This document shows, piece by piece, positions 12,379-20,023 of a DNA stretch of 20,380 bases (positions are counted from its first letter, which is position 1; each line of letters opens with the position of its first letter). The position numbers and the translations under genes are program-made. This stretch comes from a virus: IMG/VR virus record IMGVR_UViG_3300028840_004269, positions 1 to 20,380 of that record, one strand, 5' to 3'. Under the pieces are notes generated by a model, which was not told where the DNA came from, made no database searches, and worked only from the letters and a program-made list of their open reading frames with translations.

Positions 12379-13485
12379 GTGAAGGTTAAGAACGTAGATA
12401 TTTGTGTGGGTTGCCAATTTGGCAGTGAGGCCAAGGGATTAGTTGCATCGTGGTTAGCTAAAATCAATCATTATGATTGGTTAGTGTCAGTAAATTCGGC
12501 TCAAGCCGGTCATACTGCTCCATTGGAAAAAGATGGTAAAGTGGTTGAGTATATTGTCACAAGGCAGTTACCATCAGCTTGTATTACAAATCGTAATGCT
12601 AAAATCTATATAGGAGCCGGTGCAGTTATAAATCCACAGGTATTGATTGCTGAGATTATATACTTAGAAAGTGTTGGGATTCCTGTATCTGAAAGACTGT
12701 ATATTTCTGCAGGAGCGACTTTAATAACATCATGGGACTTAGATGGTGAAAAGGAATTAAGGTTAACAGATAGGTTAGGTTCAACATCTGAAGGTGTAGG
12801 ATATGCATTATCAAGGAGGGCATTAAGACAAGCTCAAACTGTGGGTAGTACAAAACCTGATATATCATTGATACTTAATAGTCATGGTATTGAATCGTTT
12901 ACAATTGTAGGTGATAGATTTACCCACGAAATAATTGAAGGTGATGTATTTATAGAGGGATCTCAAGGTTATGGGCTGTCGGTATTTAATAGTTACTATC
13001 CTTATACAACCAGTAGGGATACAACTGCGAGTGCTTTTCTTTCTTATGCAAAGTTACCACCACTTAATATCAGGGATATATATGGTGTATATAGAACTTT
13101 TCCAATTCGGGTAGGTGGGAATTCAGGCCAAATGTATGAAGAGATTGAATGGGAAGAAATAGATAAGATATCGGGATATCAAGATATTAAGGAATATACG
13201 ACTGTAACAAGTCGATTGAGGAGAGTCGGTATGTGGGATGCAGGGTTAGCATATCAGGCTACTCAAATAAATGGGGTAAATAAACCTATATTGACATTTG
13301 CTAATTATTTGTGTAAGGATTATGAGAATGCTAAAACATTTGAAGATTTGCATGCTATAGATCGGGATGCTTATACTCAAATAGTAGAAATGAGTGAAGA
13401 TATAGGTATTCCATGGTTTGCAATTTCGACTAGTAAAGAGGGTGGATTTATAATGGATGGTGATTCGTCCGATAGAATAATATAA
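12379..13485 (+). CDS. purZ: PurZ: N6-succino-2-amino-2'-deoxyadenylate synthetase
   Basis: A 368-residue homologue of adenylosuccinate synthetase (PurA). PurZ joins aspartate to dGMP using ATP or dATP, and host PurB then gives dZMP, the precursor of 2-aminoadenine DNA. The first loop reads 'GCQFGSEAKGL' (11-21), where PurA has 'GTQWGDEGKGK'; Ser16 replaces the catalytic Asp13, the known PurZ change. His45 ('QAGHT') matches PurA His41. Further aligned blocks are 'STSEGVGYALSRR' (135-147), 'EGSQGYGLSV' (193-202), 'PYTTSRDTTA' (208-217), 'RVGG' (244-247) and 'SRLRRVGMWD' (278-287). It is shorter than PurA (about 430), as PurZ proteins are. The start is GTG with AAGGAGG 7 bases upstream; it lies behind a structured leader and heads the replication operon. 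Confidence 0.88.
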   Translation: MKVKNVDICVGCQFGSEAKGLVASWLAKINHYDWLVSVNSAQAGHTAPLEKDGKVVEYIVTRQLPSACITNRNAKIYIGAGAVINPQVLIAEIIYLESVGIPVSERLYISAGATLITSWDLDGEKELRLTDRLGSTSEGVGYALSRRALRQAQTVGSTKPDISLILNSHGIESFTIVGDRFTHEIIEGDVFIEGSQGYGLSVFNSYYPYTTSRDTTASAFLSYAKLPPLNIRDIYGVYRTFPIRVGGNSGQMYEEIEWEEIDKISGYQDIKEYTTVTSRLRRVGMWDAGLAYQATQINGVNKPILTFANYLCKDYENAKTFEDLHAIDRDAYTQIVEMSEDIGIPWFAISTSKEGGFIMDGDSSDRII

Positions 13486-13505
13486 AACAAAAAAGGAGGC
13501 TTAAT

Positions 13506-14537
13506 ATGTCGTGGATGACTGGTGACAACAATCCAAAGACGGAGTTAAAACCCATTTGGTCATATAGGGAAGGCATGGATTTTGTAACTGTTTTGCCCAA
13601 TACATCAAGGGAATTTACTCTAATACAGGGTGATTTAGATCCTACCAGAACGTGGAATGGAGCCATGTCGGTATGGGTACATGAGTTCAAATCTATGAAA
13701 GGTGGATTTGTGACTATTATGTGTAACAAATGGAATGAGGCATGCCCATTTTGTTATGAGAATGAGCTGTATAAACAATCGAATCCGAATTATAAGCAGA
13801 CTGGTGGTAGATTACCGTATGGTCTATCTAATAAGGCTTTGATACAAGTTTATGATTTTCAGCAAGATCAAATCCTTTGGTTATTGGCAGGCAAACAAAT
13901 TAGAGATGGTATGGATTTTATACTCCAACAACATCAGCATTTGTTTAAAGGTCATATAATTATTAGTCGAATGGGTGAGAGGTTAAATACTAATTATAGA
14001 GTTGATCTTTATAATGCAACGGTAAGGAATTTTGATCATTTAAATGATCAGGTTGTAAAGTTGGATGATGTACCACAGCATATATACTTGTCACATGAGG
14101 AAATATATGAAAAGAGTGGTATGAATCCTTATATATACTTTCAACAGAAACAAGCTGAAGGGATCAAGGTGGATATTTCTAGTTGGGGCGCTATTCCTCA
14201 CGAAAACAAAATAAGTGTGAAAAGTAATGAAACAGTAACCCAAACTGCTAATCAATCCCCTCCACCAAATAGTAACCCAATTAGTAATCATACAGTAGTA
14301 CAGGATGTTATGTCAACCAGTGATTTGACACCAGATATGAAGAGTGCTCTTGAATTTGTATGCAAATCGGGAGTATATGTTAATATGAAAATGGAAGATG
14401 TAATAAGGCAGACTGGAAAACCTTACATACAGTTTTTGAGTAAATCGGGTGATCCAGAAGAACAGGCGGTGGCTGTGTATATTCTTGGTCAATGGGATTC
14501 AATACAGTCATACTTAGATAAGTCGTTAGCATTTTAA
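13506..14537 (+). CDS. gp32-like single-stranded DNA-binding protein with zinc site
   Basis: A 343-residue protein. His59, Cys73, Cys80 and Cys83 (H-x13-C-x6-C-x2-C) repeat the zinc-ligand order of T4 gp32 (H-x12-C-x9-C-x2-C). They sit in a similar N-terminal position, within an aromatic- and basic-rich core ('TRTWNGAMSVWVHEFK', 'EACPFCYENELYK') that would be the OB-type DNA-binding domain (about 18-220). A Pro/Asn/Ser linker (about 240-275) leads to a small helical C-terminal domain (about 280-343). Its end is not acidic, unlike gp32 and bacterial SSB. Its place next to recA and the replication genes fits SSB. AAGGAGG lies 6 bases before the ATG. The assignment is by motif and context, not by close overall similarity. 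Confidence 0.65.
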   Translation: MSWMTGDNNPKTELKPIWSYREGMDFVTVLPNTSREFTLIQGDLDPTRTWNGAMSVWVHEFKSMKGGFVTIMCNKWNEACPFCYENELYKQSNPNYKQTGGRLPYGLSNKALIQVYDFQQDQILWLLAGKQIRDGMDFILQQHQHLFKGHIIISRMGERLNTNYRVDLYNATVRNFDHLNDQVVKLDDVPQHIYLSHEEIYEKSGMNPYIYFQQKQAEGIKVDISSWGAIPHENKISVKSNETVTQTANQSPPPNSNPISNHTVVQDVMSTSDLTPDMKSALEFVCKSGVYVNMKMEDVIRQTGKPYIQFLSKSGDPEEQAVAVYILGQWDSIQSYLDKSLAF

Positions 14538-14541
14538 AATC

Positions 14542-14568
14542 GGGGGTATTAATTTACCCCCTTTATAT
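14542..14568 (+). terminator. Stem-loop between ssb and recA, partial terminator
   Basis: GGGGGTA (14542-14548) and TACCCCC (14555-14561) form a perfect 7-bp stem around TTAATT, followed by TTTATAT. It starts 4 bases after the ssb stop and ends 11 bases before the recA ATG. It probably lowers recA transcription relative to ssb or protects the 3' end of the ssb mRNA, because no separate recA promoter is visible. Confidence 0.65.
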
Positions 14569-14578
14569 AAGGTAAATT

Positions 14579-15571
14579 ATGGACAAAATAACAGCATTAA
14601 GAGAGTTAGCACAAAGTATTACTGGTGATTTTGGTGGTGGATCGTTGATGCGATTGGGTGATGATCCCCAGATTATAGAAGACAACACAAAGAGACAGTC
14701 ATTTGGTTTATTAGATTTAGATTTAAAATCTGCAGGTGGCTTGTGCTTTGGTAAAATACATGAAATATTTGGTAATGAAGGTGAAGGTAAAACGACTTTA
14801 GCATTGGAGATCATAGCCCAATGTCAGAGAGATGGATTGGTTTGTCATTATGTAGATGCAGAGCATAAGTTAAATCTTGAGTATGCAAAAACATTGGGGG
14901 TATGTATAGAAGATTTGATGTTTACTCAACCCAGCCATGGTGAGCATGCATTGGATATAACCAAAAATACTTTACAATCTGGATTAATAGATGTATGTGT
15001 TATTGATTCGATTACTTCCTTAGTGCCATTAGCTGAAATAAATGGTGAATTCACAGATGCGAATATTGGTGCACATGCAAGGCTTATGTCTAAGATGTGC
15101 AGGTCTTTAACTCCTATAATAAGTGAAAATAATGTAATATTTATAGCTATTAATCAGATCAGACACAAAATTGGTGTTATGTTTGGTTCACCAGAGGTTA
15201 CTACTGGTGGCAAGGCATTGAAGTTTTATTCGATAATGAGGATGAGAGTTTCATCTAAGAAGTTTGAATCGTCCGATAAAATAGAAAGACGACAAGTTGA
15301 TGTGAGTTTTGTTAAGCAACAATCTGGTGGTAGGCCATATGATAAATCTGAATTACTTCTAGAATTAGGTATGGGATTTGATAAAGGATGGGACATAATA
15401 AATACTGGGTTACAGGTTGGTGTATTAAAGTTGGCGGGTAGTCATGTCAAATATAACGATAAGTCAATAGGTAATGGAAAATTAGCTGCATCAAAATCTG
15501 TTTTATTAGATGAAGATCTATTAATAGACATAGTTCAAAATATAAAAGCAGGAGGTCGTGATGAAGGATAG
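14579..15571 (+). CDS. recA: RecA recombinase
   Basis: A 330-residue bacterial-type RecA, slightly shorter than E. coli RecA (353) because the acidic C-terminal tail is missing. It has 'GGGSLMRLG' in the N-terminal domain, Walker A 'GNEGEGKT' (65-72), Glu95 in 'DAEH' as catalytic glutamate, Walker B ending in Asp143 ('VCVIDS'), and the L1-L2 region with 'INQIRHKIGVMFG' (about 191-203) and 'TTGGKALKFY'. It would promote strand exchange for recombination-dependent replication and repair of phage DNA, working with the adjacent SSB. Phages often use UvsX or other recombinases; a true RecA suggests acquisition from a bacterium. The ribosome binding site (AAGGTAA) is weak. The next gene overlaps its end. 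Confidence 0.92.
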   Translation: MDKITALRELAQSITGDFGGGSLMRLGDDPQIIEDNTKRQSFGLLDLDLKSAGGLCFGKIHEIFGNEGEGKTTLALEIIAQCQRDGLVCHYVDAEHKLNLEYAKTLGVCIEDLMFTQPSHGEHALDITKNTLQSGLIDVCVIDSITSLVPLAEINGEFTDANIGAHARLMSKMCRSLTPIISENNVIFIAINQIRHKIGVMFGSPEVTTGGKALKFYSIMRMRVSSKKFESSDKIERRQVDVSFVKQQSGGRPYDKSELLLELGMGFDKGWDIINTGLQVGVLKLAGSHVKYNDKSIGNGKLAASKSVLLDEDLLIDIVQNIKAGGRDEG

Positions 15572-15935
15572 AATGGGTATGATTCAACAGATTGATGGGT
15601 TCTTTGAGCAGTTAGGTTTAGATCCTGAATCTTATAATTTAAATGAATTAATAGTAATAGTAGAATCTATTATACCTGTACATGCTACTCTGGAGATTAC
15701 TAATTATGCAGAAGTTGATAAATTGTTAGCAGTCTATCCTTATTTATACCAAAAATTGGTCAAAGTATTTGCTTATTTTGCCCATCAGGTGAGGATAGCT
15801 TCAAGAGAAAAGAGAAGTGCAGATGCGTCATATATGAGATCATATAAAGAGGCATTTGAACAGTTAATGAGAGCTGTTAAAATGCAGTACGATTCTCTTA
15901 GTAGAAGAATTACTATTAATATTGAAAAGAGGTAA
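15561..15935 (+). CDS. Hypothetical helical 124-aa protein, possible recombination mediator
   Basis: The ATG at 15561 has GGAGG 5 bases upstream; a GTG one codon earlier would be too close. It overlaps recA by 11 bases, a sign of translational coupling. The product is almost all helix. The C-terminal half is rich in Arg, Lys, Tyr and Ala ('FAYFAHQVRIASREKRSA', 'AFEQLMRAVKMQYDSLSRR'). Size, helicity, basic character and linkage to RecA and a gp32-like SSB recall T4 UvsY, which loads the recombinase on SSB-coated DNA. I see no clear sequence identity, so this is an inference from context. A replication accessory factor is an equal alternative. Confidence 0.6.
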   Translation: MKDRMGMIQQIDGFFEQLGLDPESYNLNELIVIVESIIPVHATLEITNYAEVDKLLAVYPYLYQKLVKVFAYFAHQVRIASREKRSADASYMRSYKEAFEQLMRAVKMQYDSLSRRITINIEKR

Positions 15936-15937
15936 AT

Positions 15938-16144
15938 ATGTGGTTACAAGTTGGTGATACAATAGTTAATCTAAATAAAGTAGGTCAAATTACTAAAGAA
16001 GACAACTTTATTATAGTTTATGGTTTGAATTTTGATGATAAACTCACGATTTATAAGTTTAATGATGAAAAAGAGTGTGATAAGTATTATTTTAAACTTA
16101 GAACTATACTAGCAAAGAAGTCATCATTAGGAGTATTGGTATGA
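15938..16144 (+). CDS. Hypothetical 68-aa beta-rich protein
   Basis: It starts 3 bases after the previous stop with AGAGGT upstream, and its stop overlaps the next start by 4 bases. The pattern 'VGDTIVNLNKVGQI' - 'DNFIIVYGLNF' - 'DKLTIYKF' is a series of strands, followed by a single helix ('KECDKYYFKLRTIL'). This is the outline of a small PH-like or single-domain phage protein seen in many genomes ('I.L..I..I......I.I......... F......A...Y..L'). No function can be assigned. It is embedded in the replication operon. Confidence 0.65.
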   Translation: MWLQVGDTIVNLNKVGQITKEDNFIIVYGLNFDDKLTIYKFNDEKECDKYYFKLRTILAKKSSLGVLV

Positions 16145-16653
16145 TAATGTCAAATTTGGCAAGGAAAGTATTTGATCAAACTGATATTCCATATGAAATA
16201 CCATGGGCATGGTGGGTCGAGAAAAAGTTACAGCATATGAGGATCAATGGTTTGGTTCAAATGATTCAAAAATCTAAAGAGTTGGATAGGACATATATAG
16301 ATGGTTATTTGCCCATGTATAAATGGTCATTCAGGAAGGATGGAATCGATATATCGAAGTTTGCATGGCTATATAGTATAATACAGATTATAGGCGAAGA
16401 TTTTAATTGGGGTTTGTGGGAACAGTTGGTGAAGATTAGACCTGATCACATTGAAATCTTAATGGATGCCATACATAAGTCCATGGCTAGAGGTATATCA
16501 AATTTGGCTTATATACTTAAGGTCTATGAAGGTGTATTAGATGAGTTAAAATCTTTGGATATTATGCCGAGTCAAGTTTGTATTAAAATGAAAGACAAAA
16601 ACTTATCAGCGACTGTTAAAAAAGAATGGTCTGAATTGAAGGATTTACTATGA
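16141..16653 (+). CDS. Hypothetical 170-aa replication-operon protein
   Basis: A helical protein with many Trp in its N-terminal half ('IPWAWWVEKKLQHM', 'MYKWSF', 'FAWLYS', 'NWGLWEQL'). AGGAG lies 7 bases before the first ATG; a second in-frame ATG follows two codons later. The gene overlaps its neighbours by 4 bases at both ends, so its product is probably made in proportion to the primase-helicase. No family is recognised. The position directly before a DnaB-type helicase gene is where phages often keep a helicase loader, but no AAA+ motif is present, so a loader of the small adaptor kind or a primase partner is only a guess. Confidence 0.65.
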   Translation: MIMSNLARKVFDQTDIPYEIPWAWWVEKKLQHMRINGLVQMIQKSKELDRTYIDGYLPMYKWSFRKDGIDISKFAWLYSIIQIIGEDFNWGLWEQLVKIRPDHIEILMDAIHKSMARGISNLAYILKVYEGVLDELKSLDIMPSQVCIKMKDKNLSATVKKEWSELKDLL

Positions 16654-19094
16654 TAAACATCAATAAGGCTGTGTCTTACATATTGAATGAAGTTGATATA
16701 ATTGAGTATTTGCAAGAGCATGAAGATGTTGACTTAAGTAAATATGGTTCGAATTATAGAGCTTTGTGTCCATTGCATGAAGATAAGGATCCATCGTTCA
16801 CAATTACTGGTGGGAAAAATGTTTGGTATTGTTTTGGCTGTGGAGAAGGTGGATCTCTTATAACATTTATAGAAAGGTTGCATGACATAAATAGGGTAAG
16901 TGCAGTAGTTTCAATATTAAATAATCTGGGATTAAATGTACACGATTTTATCAAAGATTTTGTTTCAGAAGTTGATATTAATATATTGGATAGTACTTTA
17001 AGTTTTTTTGTATCTAAGTCTATGAATAATAGGTATAGTCAGTATTTTACTAATAAGGGATGTGAAGATTTAAAAGTCAATGAGATAAGAAATGTTTATA
17101 AGGTTGGATATGCAACTAATGAACAAGAGTTACATGATTATTTGTATTCACAGGGTTATACAAAAGACCAGATAGTAGATTATGGATTGTATGGTACTAG
17201 ATTTAATAATGCTATTGCATTTCCAATTTATAGTGCATATGACAGGTTGGTTGGGTTTCAGTTTAGAGCTTTAGAGGGTGAAGTCAAATATTTAAGTGAT
17301 AGAAATGATAAATACATAGTAGGATTAAATAAACTCAAGACTTTGGATTATGTAATTTTAGTTGAGGGTTATACAGAGTGGATGGCCTTACATATGAATG
17401 GGTTCAATGCTTTGGCTATGAGGGGATTAAATTTAAATGAAGATTTAATTAAACTATTGTTATCTTATGAAATTAAAAAGGTGTATGTATGGACAGATGG
17501 TGATATGGCAGGGTTAAAATTCATACATAAGTTGGTACATGACTATGTGGGATATTTTAACAAGCATGGTATAGATGGTCATGTTATTTATATAAATGAT
17601 AATGATCCTGATGAGTTGATTTTCCAAGGTACAGATGTTCAATCGTTGATAGATAAGAGTCTTTTATTGCCAGAGTATTATTTAGTCCGTAAGCATACCA
17701 CTACTTATACAGGTAAAAATTATCAGTTTATTCAGCATGCTGTGGAAATTTGCAAAGATTACAGTCACCTTCTATTGAATAAAATGATTGGTGTAATATC
17801 ACAGTTGACAAAGATAGATTCTACTATAATAGAAGATAGTTTTATAGATGCATGTGATCGGGTTAATTCCGATTATTTATTGGAAATAAATGTTATATCG
17901 TGTCTGCTTTATGGTTATAAAGTGGAGTCTAATATAGAACTGTCTGAAGATTATTTTGCTTATAAATCTAATAAGTTGGTATTCAATTTGATTAAATTAA
18001 ATGGTGTGACTATTGATAATATAAAATTGGTAGCTACGGAGGTTTGGATCAATGATTATGTAGAGAAGTTACCACCACCGAATTATGATAAGTTGCATGA
18101 GAGATTGAAAATATTAAAATCATATAAGATTAAAAATGATTTAGTGAAATTGTCTAAAAAGATTGTATTGATGAGCAATAACACAGATGAATGCATATCT
18201 TATATTAATGATCAGATAATAAATATGGCATCTGATAAGTCTGTAGTAGTGCAGGATTTTTATGATTCGATGAAAAGTTCAATAGATCGATTGACTAATG
18301 GTGGTAGTATCATGGGACATGACATATCAAGTAAATTTCCAGTTATGAATCGGATCTTATTGGGCATTATGCCAAGCAAGTTGATTATATTGATGGGGGT
18401 AACTGGTCATGGTAAAACCAACATGGCCTTAAATATTGCATCGATTTTATCATATGAGCAGGATAAAAGAGGTATGTATTTTTGTGGTGAAATGCAGGTG
18501 GACGAATTGACTTCAAGGTTTATATCTATTATATCAGGAGTATCAAATACTGATATTTATACTAATAATGTAGATGATGCTGATTTACAGAAGATTATAA
18601 GTTCGACGGTAAATTTTTCAGCTAATAAGTTAAAATTTCATGATACAATGAGTTTTGATAAGATTATCAATATAATAAAATATGTATATCTAAATCAAGG
18701 ATTGGATTATGTGGTTATTGACTATTTGCAGTTATTGGAATCACCAAGTCATATGAATAGAAAGGATAGAACTTATCAACTCAAGGAGATGACTCGTATA
18801 CTTAAGGATAATGTATGTAATAAATTGGGATTGCCAGTTATTTTATTGGGTCAATTGGCAGATCAGGCCATGGATGATGCCACTCCAAATGCAAGGAGGT
18901 CGTCTGAATCCAAGTTAATTCAAGCAGATGCAGATGTAACAATAGCTATGAGGATGAAAAATAAAAAAGAATTAAGTATAAATCCATCGGGAAATATCAT
19001 ATGTCATGTTGATAAAGTCCGATACAATAAAAGCAACACTACAATATTGTTGCAATTTAATGATATAGATTTAACAATACAGGAGACACAATGA
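16650..19094 (+). CDS. Bifunctional primase-helicase (DnaG-type primase fused to DnaB-type helicase)
   Basis: An 814-residue protein. The N-terminal CHC2 zinc finger uses Cys40, His43, Cys61 and Cys64 ('LCPLHEDKDPSF', 'YCFGCGEGG'). A TOPRIM domain follows with Glu239 ('LVEGYTEW') and 'WTDGDMAG' (281-288), the metal-binding acidic residues of RNA-primer synthesis. After a linker of about 200 residues comes a RecA-fold helicase: Walker A 'GVTGHGKT' (near 582-590), Walker B 'VVIDYLQLL' (near 685-694) and 'ILLGQLADQ' as the H4 region, the DnaB family set. It would unwind the fork and prime the lagging strand in one polypeptide, as T7 gp4 does, serving the DnaE-type polymerase encoded downstream. 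Both neighbours overlap by 4 bases. Confidence 0.92.
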   Translation: MININKAVSYILNEVDIIEYLQEHEDVDLSKYGSNYRALCPLHEDKDPSFTITGGKNVWYCFGCGEGGSLITFIERLHDINRVSAVVSILNNLGLNVHDFIKDFVSEVDINILDSTLSFFVSKSMNNRYSQYFTNKGCEDLKVNEIRNVYKVGYATNEQELHDYLYSQGYTKDQIVDYGLYGTRFNNAIAFPIYSAYDRLVGFQFRALEGEVKYLSDRNDKYIVGLNKLKTLDYVILVEGYTEWMALHMNGFNALAMRGLNLNEDLIKLLLSYEIKKVYVWTDGDMAGLKFIHKLVHDYVGYFNKHGIDGHVIYINDNDPDELIFQGTDVQSLIDKSLLLPEYYLVRKHTTTYTGKNYQFIQHAVEICKDYSHLLLNKMIGVISQLTKIDSTIIEDSFIDACDRVNSDYLLEINVISCLLYGYKVESNIELSEDYFAYKSNKLVFNLIKLNGVTIDNIKLVATEVWINDYVEKLPPPNYDKLHERLKILKSYKIKNDLVKLSKKIVLMSNNTDECISYINDQIINMASDKSVVVQDFYDSMKSSIDRLTNGGSIMGHDISSKFPVMNRILLGIMPSKLIILMGVTGHGKTNMALNIASILSYEQDKRGMYFCGEMQVDELTSRFISIISGVSNTDIYTNNVDDADLQKIISSTVNFSANKLKFHDTMSFDKIINIIKYVYLNQGLDYVVIDYLQLLESPSHMNRKDRTYQLKEMTRILKDNVCNKLGLPVILLGQLADQAMDDATPNARRSSESKLIQADADVTIAMRMKNKKELSINPSGNIICHVDKVRYNKSNTTILLQFNDIDLTIQETQ

Positions 19095-19582
19095 TCAAGA
19101 GGTTGAGTAATTTTATAAAAAGAAGGGTGCATCGGTGGTTGTTTACTTATGACTATCAATTTATATTGGATGAGAATGCCAGAAAACCAATTCGTATGTT
19201 CAAAAATGATGCAGGATATGATCTATATGTTTCAGAACATAAAGTGGTGCATGCAAAAAGTATGGTCAATGTTCCAACTGGTGTGTATTGTATAAGTCAG
19301 ATCCCAGCATGGATTTTTTTGACAGGAAGGTCATCGACTTTAATGAAACATGGAGTTTTAATAAATGATGGTGTAATAGATGGGGATTATACTGGAGAGT
19401 TGTTTATTAAAGTTTATAATCCAAAGGATGAAAGTGTATTGATACCTAAGGGCATGAGGATAGCTCAAATTATTGTATTACCACATACCAGAATAAATTT
19501 TAAGTTCAAGAATAGAAACAAAAAGTTTAAAACTCTCAGGGGTGCAAGAGGGGATCAAGGATTTGGTTCTACAGGAGAATGA
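19091..19582 (+). CDS. dut: dUTPase (trimeric dUTP diphosphatase family)
   Basis: A 163-residue enzyme that would hydrolyse dUTP to dUMP and pyrophosphate, keeping uracil out of phage DNA and feeding dTMP synthesis. All five motifs are present: I 'AGYDLY' (41-46), II 'GRSSTLMKHG' (79-88), III 'GVIDGDYTGE' (94-103) with Asp97 the likely catalytic residue, IV 'PKGMRIAQ' (119-126) and V 'RGDQGFGSTG' (153-162), which closes over the substrate. Motif II has Ser-Ser-Thr where Ser-Gly is usual. A basic N-terminal extension of about 35 residues ('IKRLSNFIKRRVHRWLF') is extra to the core fold. It overlaps the helicase gene by 4 bases. Confidence 0.9.
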   Translation: MIKRLSNFIKRRVHRWLFTYDYQFILDENARKPIRMFKNDAGYDLYVSEHKVVHAKSMVNVPTGVYCISQIPAWIFLTGRSSTLMKHGVLINDGVIDGDYTGELFIKVYNPKDESVLIPKGMRIAQIIVLPHTRINFKFKNRNKKFKTLRGARGDQGFGSTGE

Positions 19583-19588
19583 TGCCAA

Positions 19589-20023
19589 ATGAGATTAATA
19601 GAATCATTTGATAAAAAAGTAGTAGATACTTATATTGAACTGGTGGTTAGCTACTATCGGGTTCATAATCAAACTACTGAAATTCATATTGATTCACTAT
19701 TGGTGTTATACAGGTTTACAGGAAGTGATAAGTTGTTTAATGTAATATTTGACACTCATCATGGCTTATTGATTAAGTTGACCAGAACGATTTGTTTTAA
19801 ATATGGGCAATATTTGTATGATGAGGATTATAATGAATTGTTGTCGATGTGTTATGGTGAATTTTACAGGAGAACTTTGTATTATAGTATTCCACCTCAG
19901 GCTCCATTTTCTAAATACGTAAAGTTGTATTTAAAAAGATGGTTGAATACTTATACTAAAGTAATTGTAAAAAAGAACAATAGAATAATATTGAATTGTG
20001 ATAGGGAGTTAGAGTTTGATTAA
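19589..20023 (+). CDS. Small sigma region 2-like protein
   Basis: A 144-residue protein. Residues about 50-115 follow the sigma-70 region 2 pattern: 'FDTHHGLLIKLTRTICFKYG' (2.1), 'DEDYNELLSMCYGEFYRR' (2.2, the 'DL.Q.g..gl' helix that binds the RNA polymerase clamp) and 'FSKYVKLYLKRWLNTY' (2.3-2.4). The C-terminus is a short basic tail with no region 4. It may be a sigma subunit that works with another protein, or a polymerase-binding regulator. It shows a remote likeness to the sigma-like protein at 11431. It is placed between dut and the DNA polymerase, which it overlaps by 8 bases. Confidence 0.55.
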   Translation: MRLIESFDKKVVDTYIELVVSYYRVHNQTTEIHIDSLLVLYRFTGSDKLFNVIFDTHHGLLIKLTRTICFKYGQYLYDEDYNELLSMCYGEFYRRTLYYSIPPQAPFSKYVKLYLKRWLNTYTKVIVKKNNRIILNCDRELEFD

